41,327 bases of DNA, taken from positions 1 through 41,327 of the IMG/VR virus record IMGVR_UViG_3300035670_006618; one strand, written 5' to 3'. A program made the position numbers and the translations under genes. This DNA is from a virus. The notes below the pieces were generated by a model that was not told the origin of the DNA, ran no database searches, and worked only from the letters and a program-made list of their open reading frames with translations. Shown here in pieces: positions 9,305 through 16,052 of the stretch (its first letter is position 1; the number at the start of each line of letters is the position of its first letter).

Positions 9305-9831
9305 TAAACGCCCCCACCTCTGTTTACACCGTATGCCGAAGCCGTAAGATGGGTTAAAACAAGTGTCTGATTGACCGCTAGGCTAATTGCCGCGTTCTCA
9401 GCCGTTCCGATAAAATTACATCCTGAGGCGGGAAAGACACTCAGAGCCGTCGTATTGGTATTGGTAATGTGTTGGATACGTCCGGGTTCAGCCGTTGAGA
9501 CGACAATCCCAAATCCTAGAACATCATTCCCATATACAATCGTATTGTCTGCGGAAACCCTCGGTGCCGCAGCTTGCGTTCCAGCCCCGGCTGATACGGT
9601 CCCATGAGAATGAATTGTATAAGAATTGACGTGCATCGTATTGGCCGAAACAACAGCCGCGCTTACTCTCGAAGCGTCTATACCGATAAGGTTTAGCGTT
9701 CCCCCAAGGGTTTGCGATGCGCTGGATTCCAGAGAAACAAAACTGTCAAAAACGTCCTGATAGTCCGATTGTGTGGGAATGTCGTTGTTTTCAAATCGTG
9801 CCTTTAGGTATGTAACGGAACGTTGTGTCAT
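9304..9831 (-). CDS. Virion protein sharing an N-terminal module with the 2283-3188 fibre protein
   Basis: 175 residues. Residues 1-35 (LKARFENNDIPTQSDYQDVF) resemble the N-terminus of the fibre protein at 2283-3188. The rest is Ser/Thr/Ala/Val-rich beta structure. It lies between minor head proteins and the head-tail adaptor. The shared N-terminus probably docks both proteins onto the same virion partner. A minor head or tail decoration role is inferred. Confidence 0.6.
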   Translation of the reverse strand: MTQRSVTYLKARFENNDIPTQSDYQDVFDSFVSLESSASQTLGGTLNLIGIDASRVSAAVVSANTMHVNSYTIHSHGTVSAGAGTQAAAPRVSADNTIVYGNDVLGFGIVVSTAEPGRIQHITNTNTTALSVFPASGCNFIGTAENAAISLAVNQTLVLTHLTASAYGVNRGGGV

Positions 9832-10190
9832 TATGAAACCTCAAAAGATTGACCGATAACCATATCACCAATACCCAAGGCACCGCCCATACCCGCGTTA
9901 AATAGGTGAGTTGCTGGGCCAACGGGCGCGGTAACAGTCGTAACCCCGATAAAAGTGCCGAGATTATATGCAGAGGTATCGTAAACCAGAATTGGGTTGT
10001 TAAGCGGCTCGTTTATAAACGGATCATTCTTCGCTCGAATGAAATCCTGAGGGTGTGCAGGATCGGCTTGCTTTGCCAGTTTTAACACACCGTAATAGTC
10101 ACGGCGCATTTTACTGGCATATTCAGTAAAACCGCTCTCCTCGTCTCTTACGAGCCAGTCACCGCGTTTCCAACCTCGTCTACGAGCCAT
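9831..10190 (-). CDS. Hypothetical minor virion protein
   Basis: 119 residues. The basic N-terminus (MARRRGWKRGDWLVRDEESG, then FTEYASKMRRD) could contact DNA or an acidic capsid surface; the C-terminal half is small-residue-rich and beta-like. It shares one base with the next gene and is separated by four bases from the previous one. I know no family. A head-completion or tail-associated protein is the contextual guess. Confidence 0.55.
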   Translation of the reverse strand: MARRRGWKRGDWLVRDEESGFTEYASKMRRDYYGVLKLAKQADPAHPQDFIRAKNDPFINEPLNNPILVYDTSAYNLGTFIGVTTVTAPVGPATHLFNAGMGGALGIGDMVIGQSFEVS

Positions 10191-10194
10191 TCCA

Positions 10195-10527
10195 TCAATC
10201 CCTTACCCCGGCCTGAATGAACGTCACGCTTACTCCACCTTCGTTTGCAGCCGAAGCCTCAACACAAATTCCAGCACACGGGAAGGTATAGTTTCCGTCA
10301 ATGTTAGCGGAAGCTTGTACGACAAACTCATGCGGAAACCAGTTTAATGCTCCTGCGCTCGCCTGTAGAGGATTCTGGAACGTATGCAGGACGGTGTATT
10401 TACACGTAGTGGCAATTATCGCTCCAAAACCGATGTTAAACGGGTTCAACTGCGGGTCTGGGATATATACTGCGCTGCGGGAGTTGCCCCCCGCAGACGC
10501 GCTAACCGTGAAGGTTTGTGGACGCAT
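10195..10527 (-). CDS. Hypothetical beta-rich structural protein
   Basis: 110 residues, Ser/Ala/Val/Phe-rich, no charged clusters, no signal peptide. It shares one base with the preceding gene (10527-10946), which has similar composition and length; the pair may be small jelly-roll or fibre-like subunits. Located among minor head and tail genes. Function not recognised. Confidence 0.55.
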   Translation of the reverse strand: MRPQTFTVSASAGGNSRSAVYIPDPQLNPFNIGFGAIIATTCKYTVLHTFQNPLQASAGALNWFPHEFVVQASANIDGNYTFPCAGICVEASAANEGGVSVTFIQAGVRD

Positions 10528-10946
10528 TATTCAACTCCACTGATATACTCGACATAGGCACGGCAACCACCGCCCGTAAAAACAGTGGTAGATTGAGCAG
10601 ACAAGGTAACCGTGAGCGTACCAGCACTATCATAGACAGCACCGGAAACGATAGTTGATTCCGCGTATCGCGTGGCCGCTGAAACCGGGACAATTGCGTG
10701 AACAATCGTACCGTTGGCAAACGTCACGTTCATAGCCGAAACCGGGTCAGTTCCAGTATAAGCCGAGGTCGTGACCGCAGCTACCTTCGTGACAACCGTT
10801 CCTGCCGGAATTGGAATCGTTGCGCTAGGCGAAGCCTGAGACAACGACACTACCCGACGACCCGGAACCCATGCCCGTGTCTCTCCTGCGGCACTTCCAT
10901 CGAAGCTACCTACCGAGAGTGGACCTGTAAAATTAGTTCTAGACAT
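10527..10946 (-). CDS. Hypothetical beta-rich structural protein
   Basis: 139 residues of alternating hydrophobic and Ser/Thr residues (ATIPIPAGTVVTKVAAV, GTLTVTLSAQST), typical of small virion beta-sandwich proteins. It ends one base into the next gene. It sits just downstream of the HNH gene and would originally have followed the capsid gene. Possible role: capsid decoration or a minor tail component; not proven by any motif. Confidence 0.55.
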   Translation of the reverse strand: MSRTNFTGPLSVGSFDGSAAGETRAWVPGRRVVSLSQASPSATIPIPAGTVVTKVAAVTTSAYTGTDPVSAMNVTFANGTIVHAIVPVSAATRYAESTIVSGAVYDSAGTLTVTLSAQSTTVFTGGGCRAYVEYISGVE

Positions 10947-10950
10947 TTAT

Positions 10951-11640
10951 TTAACTCCTGAGATAATTGATAGCGGCATGTAAGCTTTCGACCGAATCTC
11001 TGAAAGACCCAATCCCTCGGTTACAACACGAGCAAAGTAATCCTCTAATCGTTCCATTCTTGTGGCAGTGGTCAACGGTGAGCCTACGGACTTTACCAGA
11101 CCTTGGATCAACTGAAATTTCATTGCCTTTACAAATTGCACAAACGCCACCTTGGCTTTCGAGCATTCTGTAGTAATCGTCTTTGTCAATTCCATACTGT
11201 TTTTTAAGAGAGGAATTAAAACTAAACTCTGGGTCAACGGCACGTTTTTTCTTTTGCCATTCTCGCATGTAAAGTTTTCTATCATTCCTTTGCTCTTCCG
11301 AACAACGATTGACTTCAGACCAATACCAATTCTCTGGGCCAAATGGCTTTGTTTCGTCTTTTCTTTTGATGGTGTGATTGTCAGAAGGCTGTTCTTTAAC
11401 ATCTTCAACAAACTTCCAGAGATCAAGCCATCTCGGGTCAAGCATTTTGTGGGCAGTATATCTTCGACGTAACCAGTGCCATTTTTTGTATAGCGGATGC
11501 CCTTCTCTACTTCCCCAATCAGAGGGTCGTGTGAATAAAACATCTCCATGTCGCTTAAAGCGCATGTAGTGTTTTTGACACCAACCTCTAGCCTCTGAGA
11601 TGTTTGAACAACCTGTAACACTACACTTCTTTCCTATCAT
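10951..11640 (-). CDS. Free-standing HNH endonuclease, endonuclease VII-like
   Basis: 229 residues. The N-terminus has a small metal-binding pattern (C6, C11, C21, H24). The C-terminal 80 residues form a recombination-endonuclease-VII-type HNH domain: CAIC at 167-170, VDHCH at 189-193, then CSCCN with N207. It lies between the capsid gene and minor head genes, a common landing site for phage homing endonucleases. A 15-bp inverted repeat covers its ribosome binding site, so translation may be conditional. The start at 11640 is the only ATG near that site. Probably selfish; cleavage specificity unknown. Confidence 0.85.
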   Translation of the reverse strand: MIGKKCSVTGCSNISEARGWCQKHYMRFKRHGDVLFTRPSDWGSREGHPLYKKWHWLRRRYTAHKMLDPRWLDLWKFVEDVKEQPSDNHTIKRKDETKPFGPENWYWSEVNRCSEEQRNDRKLYMREWQKKKRAVDPEFSFNSSLKKQYGIDKDDYYRMLESQGGVCAICKGNEISVDPRSGKVRRLTVDHCHKNGTIRGLLCSCCNRGIGSFRDSVESLHAAINYLRS

Positions 11641-11644
11641 TTAA

Positions 11645-11689
11645 AATTCTCCGGTATAAGTTGATGCTATCTTGTTATACCAGAGAATT
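11645..11689 (-). promoter_or_regulatory. Inverted repeat covering the HNH ribosome binding site
   Basis: The arms at 11645-11659 and 11675-11689 form a 15-bp stem with a single T-G wobble (AATTCTCTGGTATAA against TTATACCGGAGAATT on the minus strand) around a 15-base loop. The downstream arm contains the GGAG that would recruit ribosomes for the ATG at 11640. There is no following T-run, so it is not a terminator. T4 homing genes are known to be silenced by such hairpins on read-through transcripts. Confidence 0.75.
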
Positions 11690-11709
11690 AACAGACTTTC
11701 AACTCAATG

Positions 11710-12624
11710 CTATACCCCAGGCGATCCATAAACGCTCCGCCAATCTGTAAATCCAACAGAGAAGCGTTTCGTCGTTACGATTGCGAGGTTCTGAGTGCCT
11801 ACACGGTCGTTGTCACGCTCGATGTCGGCAGCGCGGCGCGTGTAATAGGTCAGACCATTACGGACGTTGTTCTTCAGGAACCAAGCATCTTGATCCGTCA
11901 GGTAGTTCGTAACAATCAACTCAAGACCGGATTCCGAGATAATGTTAACGTCATTATCAGCCGAACCGACCTTGTATTGGGTTTTCAGGATTTTCTGGGC
12001 ATTGAACAAGTCACCGCGCGAAACAACCAGTTTCTGAGGCTTAATGTTCAAACGCTGTCCATTTTCATCACGGATGTTCATGATGTCGATGAAGGCGTTT
12101 TCCAGAGAAGTTTGCGTCAGGTCAATGGCAACCGTAGGACGGTTACTTTGCGTGCCGCCACTCGAACCTGCGTTCGGGTGTGCCGTCGAACAAAGCGATT
12201 GACCGTCTGCGCCCGTTACCGAGCTATCAAAGGCGTTGTTCAAAACTGCCGTGGCGACCGTTTCTTCCGTGCGAACCATAGCTTCTGAAAGCAACGTCGG
12301 GATTTGACGGATGAAACCATACTGGTCATCTTCCATCATTTCTCGGGTGACGATTGCGCCCAGACCATACGTTACGTGGACGTATTCTTCTTGGAAGCCC
12401 TGAGTCAGACGAGCGAAAGCAACCGAGTCGCCTTGGTCCTTAACGCCAGCCGTAGCAAAGCCCGACATGCCTTGTTCTTTTTCGAAGGCCTTGTCGGAGG
12501 TCTTCATCTCGAAGAACTTGTCAAACATCTTAGGATGTTGTTCGTAAGAAGTTCCCCAGAGTTCGGCCAAGCCCGGATATAATAGTTCCGGTGCAAAGCC
12601 AGTCGTGTGTACAAAACCAGTCAT
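11710..12624 (-). CDS. Major capsid protein
   Basis: 304 residues, no signal peptide. The N-terminus (GFAPELLYPGLAELWG), a helix leading to YVHVTYGLGAIVTREMMEDD, and a C-terminal QDAWFLKNNVRNGLTYYTRR segment match the pattern of Mu gpT-like/HK97-fold major head proteins in many uncultured phages. It follows a decoration-like protein and the scaffold, and precedes tail genes interrupted by the HNH gene. It would form the icosahedral shell. The alternative, a different head subunit, is unlikely given its length and position. Confidence 0.8.
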   Translation of the reverse strand: MTGFVHTTGFAPELLYPGLAELWGTSYEQHPKMFDKFFEMKTSDKAFEKEQGMSGFATAGVKDQGDSVAFARLTQGFQEEYVHVTYGLGAIVTREMMEDDQYGFIRQIPTLLSEAMVRTEETVATAVLNNAFDSSVTGADGQSLCSTAHPNAGSSGGTQSNRPTVAIDLTQTSLENAFIDIMNIRDENGQRLNIKPQKLVVSRGDLFNAQKILKTQYKVGSADNDVNIISESGLELIVTNYLTDQDAWFLKNNVRNGLTYYTRRAADIERDNDRVGTQNLAIVTTKRFSVGFTDWRSVYGSPGV

Positions 12625-12635
12625 CTAGTTTACTC

Positions 12636-13217
12636 CTATACGATGAAAGTGCCGCCGAGGGCAGGGTTAATCATTTGAACCTCAACCAAGGCCGAGGCAG
12701 CCGAAGCGGCTCCCGAAGCACGAGGATCGGTTACATACTGCTCAGGGGCCAAACCGAGGATTCGGAATTGAGCATCCGAAGTCGTAATGACCGTGCCATC
12801 CAGACCATAGCCCGAAAGACCCGTTGCCGTGTTACGTGCGCCAGCCGAAACCTTCACACCACCGAAGACAGCGGCATCGGTAAAGTTACCGCCGAGTTCT
12901 GCAATGTAGGTTTGTTGGGGATCGCAGTTCACAAGTGCATAACCCGATTCACCCGAGGCCAGATAAGGACCAGCGCTCGGAAGTTTATGCGTGAGCGGTT
13001 TCTGGTTTGAATCCAAGAAACCAATAATGACACCCAAGGGACGGGTGGCAAGCGGAGTGCCAGCTTTCAAAGGACGAACCTTACCCGTAGTAGACGGGAT
13101 AACGGGATCGCCCAGCGAATAGGCTTCGTTTGTGGAGGCGGAGACTGCAAAAGTCTTGGTAATCGCCTTTCCACCGTCCAATTTACGGCATGGAACGAAG
13201 CCGCGTTGATTAGCCAT
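12636..13217 (-). CDS. Probable capsid decoration or minor head protein
   Basis: 193 residues, Gly/Ala/Ser/Thr-rich. The N-terminus (GFVPCRKLDGGKAITKTFAV) continues into a beta-barrel-like core (PLGVIIGFLDSN, YLASGESGYALVNCDP). Small proteins of this composition placed directly before the capsid gene are often head-stabilising or decoration proteins. The spacing to the capsid is only 11 bases. Inferred from position and composition. Confidence 0.6.
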   Translation of the reverse strand: MANQRGFVPCRKLDGGKAITKTFAVSASTNEAYSLGDPVIPSTTGKVRPLKAGTPLATRPLGVIIGFLDSNQKPLTHKLPSAGPYLASGESGYALVNCDPQQTYIAELGGNFTDAAVFGGVKVSAGARNTATGLSGYGLDGTVITTSDAQFRILGLAPEQYVTDPRASGAASAASALVEVQMINPALGGTFIV

Positions 13218-13232
13218 TTAATAACCTCAATG

Positions 13233-13715
13233 TTATTCGATTACGATACGTCCAGATTGCCCACCGGGTGAGTAAGTCTGAACACCATGTTCTTTTAGCG
13301 TCTCGTCCGTGTTTTTAAGAATATTACGCATCGCGTCTTTATTCTCATTACGGAGCCACTCTTCTCGCGCCTCTTTCAATTCGCGTGGCAGCATGACAGC
13401 CACCATGTCTCGGTAACGCAACTCGCCGTGTAAGGAACTCCCGTCATTCACATCTACATGAACAATAGGATCGCCTTTGTTATCGCTCGGTTTCATCACG
13501 ATCCAGCCTTCAGCTCGTAATTTGGTAAGCTTGCCGGGGTCGCTTGAAGCCCACTTAGCCGTAAAACCGCTAGGGGCTTTCAGATAGGGCAGTTGTCCTG
13601 CTGGTCGCCAGCCGGGTTTCGTCCCTTTTTTGATAACAGGCTCTTGCACGATTTCTTCTGTCGCGTCGGTCTGATCGGTCTTTTCGGTCTTATTTTTTGG
13701 AATACCACGAGGCAT
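13233..13715 (-). CDS. Hypothetical head-region protein
   Basis: 160 residues. A charged low-complexity N-terminus (KNKTEKTDQTDATEEI) precedes a folded part with WASSDPGKLTKLRAEGWIVM and ELRYRDMVAVMLPRELKEAR. It shares one base with the scaffold gene upstream. Short proteins of this sort recur between scaffold and capsid genes in podovirus-like phages, where their role is unknown. No enzymatic motif seen. Confidence 0.55.
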   Translation of the reverse strand: MPRGIPKNKTEKTDQTDATEEIVQEPVIKKGTKPGWRPAGQLPYLKAPSGFTAKWASSDPGKLTKLRAEGWIVMKPSDNKGDPIVHVDVNDGSSLHGELRYRDMVAVMLPRELKEAREEWLRNENKDAMRNILKNTDETLKEHGVQTYSPGGQSGRIVIE

Positions 13716-14554
13716 TATTTGACTCCTTTGCGGCTGTCGCGTTGGGCAGCATAACGTTTGGGGTCAACGCCAAGTTTCTTCGCAATTTCAATTTCTGCTC
13801 GTGTCATTGTTACTTTGTCTTTCGGTTTGTAGTTTGTCAAATTTGACCCCTGCATCGGATTAGGGGCGCGGTTCTGTTTAGGCGGTTCTTGAGTGGTCTT
13901 CTTACTTCCCATGATCTGATCCAGTTCTTTGAGTGATTTTTGAAGAACGTCCGGGTCTTTCTGATATTTGTAAGCAATTACAGCGAGTTGACTTAATGAG
14001 TTATCAAATTCAGGGTGACCTTCCTGCAACCAAGGCCGTTTGTATTGCCCGGTGTCATCTTTTTCTTCCATAAGCGAAGCGACGTATTTTGCCTGTGCAA
14101 GCTCTGTCTGGCTTTCTTTCGCCGCGTACTCGTTAACCTTTTTGTCAATTATTTTCGTCGCCTTGAAGTCAACAAGCTCCTGAAACGCTTTATCATACGC
14201 TTCGTGGTCGTCATTCTCCCGAGCAAGACGGATTTTTTCCGTAAGAACCTTCTCGGCTTCCTGAGTATCGTTTTCAACAAAACGTGAGTTTAGCTTATCA
14301 AGCTGCTCCTGTTGTTTTTGGAGAAAGTCCGTAAGCATGGCGTTACGGTTATCCGACATTTTCAACTGTTTGTAGACGTAATCGAACTTCTCTTGTTGTT
14401 CGGGTTTGTCGAAGTCCACACGGTCTTTTTTGGGGTCAAAAGCCTTTTCTGCGGGTGATTCTTCTACAGGATCGTCTGACGGAATTTCTACTACCTCAGG
14501 CTCCACGGCCTCCTGCACAACTTCGATTTCGGGTTCTACGTTCTCATCAGTCAT
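13715..14554 (-). CDS. Scaffolding protein
   Basis: 279 residues, acidic and helical. The first 40 residues are Glu/Val/Pro-rich and probably disordered. The centre (NRNAMLTDFLQKQQEQLDKL and the following helices) is coiled coil. The C-terminus is basic (VTMTRAEIEIAKKLGVDPKR), typical of scaffolds whose basic tail binds the coat protein. It overlaps the co-chaperonin gene by eight bases and precedes the capsid genes. Role inferred from composition and order; no sequence signature is decisive. Confidence 0.7.
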   Translation of the reverse strand: MTDENVEPEIEVVQEAVEPEVVEIPSDDPVEESPAEKAFDPKKDRVDFDKPEQQEKFDYVYKQLKMSDNRNAMLTDFLQKQQEQLDKLNSRFVENDTQEAEKVLTEKIRLARENDDHEAYDKAFQELVDFKATKIIDKKVNEYAAKESQTELAQAKYVASLMEEKDDTGQYKRPWLQEGHPEFDNSLSQLAVIAYKYQKDPDVLQKSLKELDQIMGSKKTTQEPPKQNRAPNPMQGSNLTNYKPKDKVTMTRAEIEIAKKLGVDPKRYAAQRDSRKGVK

Positions 14555-14861
14555 TTAATGCTCCAAAGATGTCTCTGTCTGTTGCCAATACATAATCCTC
14601 GCCGCCTACTGTGATGTCGTCACCAGAGTACCGAGCGAATAAAATGCGTTTTCCTGTTAGTGCAATTACGGATTCGTCACAATTCGGAGCGCACTTGATA
14701 AGAGTGCCCTCGGATGATTTGTATGAATCACTTGTTTTTGTCGTAATTAACACGCCCGCCGCATTTGCCCTACGCTCTATTGCGCTGACATCTCGTTTAA
14801 TTAATACTCTGTCGAAGATTGGGTCGAATTTCTCCGCAGCCTTGAACGCTTGTTCTGTCAT
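14547..14861 (-). CDS. Phage GroES-like co-chaperonin
   Basis: 104 residues with the Cpn10 pattern: FDPIFDRVLIKRD at the start, AGVLI, the GTLIKCAPNCDE strand, KRILFARYSGDDI and the terminal GEDYVLATDRDIFGAL. Host GroES is about 95 residues. The segment between AGVLI and GTLI should be the mobile loop that binds GroEL. It is first after a strong promoter and immediately precedes scaffold and capsid genes, suggesting it adapts host GroEL for coat folding, as T4 gp31 does. The SD AAAGGA lies six bases before the ATG. Confidence 0.85.
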   Translation of the reverse strand: MTEQAFKAAEKFDPIFDRVLIKRDVSAIERRANAAGVLITTKTSDSYKSSEGTLIKCAPNCDESVIALTGKRILFARYSGDDITVGGEDYVLATDRDIFGALND

Positions 14862-14889
14862 ATCAATCCTTTCTAATCGTTCTTAACGA

Positions 14890-14919
14890 ATTATGGGGAG
14901 TGATATTCAGGTTTGTCAA
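14890..14919 (-). promoter_or_regulatory. Sigma70-type promoter for the co-chaperonin/head genes
   Basis: On the minus strand TTGACA (14914-14919) and CATAAT (14890-14895) are 18 bases apart in the gap before the GroES-like gene. Transcription would begin near 14883. An internal promoter here would raise co-chaperonin, scaffold and capsid output relative to the upstream genes. Confidence 0.65.
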
Positions 14920-14936
14920 ATTACCCTATTTACGTA

Positions 14937-15422
14937 TTAACCTGAGATGCCACGGAGGAATTCCATGATGTCAGACGTATTCTTGCCTTGTTGGGAGAAA
15001 TACTGGCTTTCAATCGGCATAAGGAAGTTCGGATTGCTGGTATCCACTTTATTTCCCTCACCAATAAGGGAGCGTTGCAAGAGGTTCCGATAGTATGAAT
15101 CTTCCTCTGCTCCAAGACCTTGGTTTAGCCCTTGCGTTGCGAGGGATGAGCGGGCTTGTTCCGGTGAGAATGCCGCTAGCTCATTCAATGACTGTGGGCG
15201 GTTCACTTCACCGGGGCGGACTGGTTTAAAAGGAGCAGCTTCCATGGCTTTGGGGGCTTTTTGCTTGTCTTGCTTGCCAAACATATTATTCGCTCCGGTA
15301 ATTGCGCCTAATATGCCTCCAATCGCATCAGGATAAGCTAGAAGTGATAGCGACGCACCGCCTGTAAATGGTGCGGCAGCAACCGCTCCGATCTTTCCTA
15401 TCGTTCCTAGCTTCTTACCCAT
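14937..15422 (-). CDS. Hypothetical virion-associated protein
   Basis: 161 residues. The N-terminal 50 are Gly/Ala-rich and hydrophobic (GAVAAAPFTGGASLSLLAY), and could associate with membrane. The rest is polar, with a C-terminal NTSDIMEFLRGISG. It shares one base with the acetyltransferase gene. The N-terminal style resembles that of the ejection protein at 5935-6558. Unknown function; a minor internal virion protein is plausible. Confidence 0.55.
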   Translation of the reverse strand: MGKKLGTIGKIGAVAAAPFTGGASLSLLAYPDAIGGILGAITGANNMFGKQDKQKAPKAMEAAPFKPVRPGEVNRPQSLNELAAFSPEQARSSLATQGLNQGLGAEEDSYYRNLLQRSLIGEGNKVDTSNPNFLMPIESQYFSQQGKNTSDIMEFLRGISG

Positions 15423-15868
15423 TATAATATCCTCGCCAACGTTGTTCCAATGACCTGATAGCCGTATTTACGGAAAAGATTAATCCACAGCTTGTCGTTG
15501 TTGCCTTCCATACCGGACATGTTACTTGCATGGATTATACGCACTTTATGCAATTTTGCAAATTCCGTTATAGCTTCAGCGAGTAAGCGGGAAACACCCT
15601 TACCACGATAATCCTTGCTCACATAGAATAGGTTCATCTCTGCTTCAAGCTCTTCGTAGCAAGTCTGACCGATGGTCACAACACCAACACCTACAATCTC
15701 ATCGCGTTCCACGACAATTACGTGCGAGTGATTCAGCCATCCGGCCAATGTCCTGCGGCACGCGGCTTCTGAATATGTCAGCTTCTTATAATGAACGCTC
15801 TCTTCATAATACGGCTTTGTGAATTCAATTATGTTATCAAGGTCACTTAGGGTCGCTTTGCGGATCAA
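15422..15868 (-). CDS. GNAT-family acetyltransferase
   Basis: 148 residues, the usual size of a single GNAT domain. Strand VIVVERDEIVGVGVVT leads to motif A with the acetyl-CoA loop (YVSKDYRGKGVSRLLAEA), and the C-terminus has the NLFRKYGYQVIG helix-strand. It would transfer acetyl from acetyl-CoA to an amine; the substrate cannot be read. GNAT genes occur next to portal genes in many podovirus-like phages. It starts inside the overlapping small gene, implying coupled translation. Confidence 0.8.
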   Translation of the reverse strand: MIRKATLSDLDNIIEFTKPYYEESVHYKKLTYSEAACRRTLAGWLNHSHVIVVERDEIVGVGVVTIGQTCYEELEAEMNLFYVSKDYRGKGVSRLLAEAITEFAKLHKVRIIHASNMSGMEGNNDKLWINLFRKYGYQVIGTTLARIL

Positions 15869-16052
15869 AGAACTTCTCCAATTCTTCCATCATGGCAGCT
15901 TGTCCACGGTAGAATTCGATCTTGTTTACGTCACACGTCCGCCATGCCTGATGCTTGTATAAGCTGCACAATCTTTGCCAGACCTGCATCGTCGTTTGGT
16001 TCCGTTGCCATTTGGCCAGCAACGCTTGGTCCAATGGGGTTTCCTTGCGCAT
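15843..16052 (-). CDS. Small protein overlapping the portal gene end
   Basis: 69 residues if begun at 16052, 48 if begun at the internal ATG 15989 (MQVWQRL). It is read in a different frame from the last 59-122 bases of the portal gene and runs into the GNAT gene. The sequence is balanced and helical (VNKIEFYRGQAAMMEELEKF), unlike a chance frame, and fills the gap between portal and GNAT. Function unknown. The start is uncertain. Confidence 0.5.
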   Translation of the reverse strand: MRKETPLDQALLAKWQRNQTTMQVWQRLCSLYKHQAWRTCDVNKIEFYRGQAAMMEELEKFFDPQSDPK

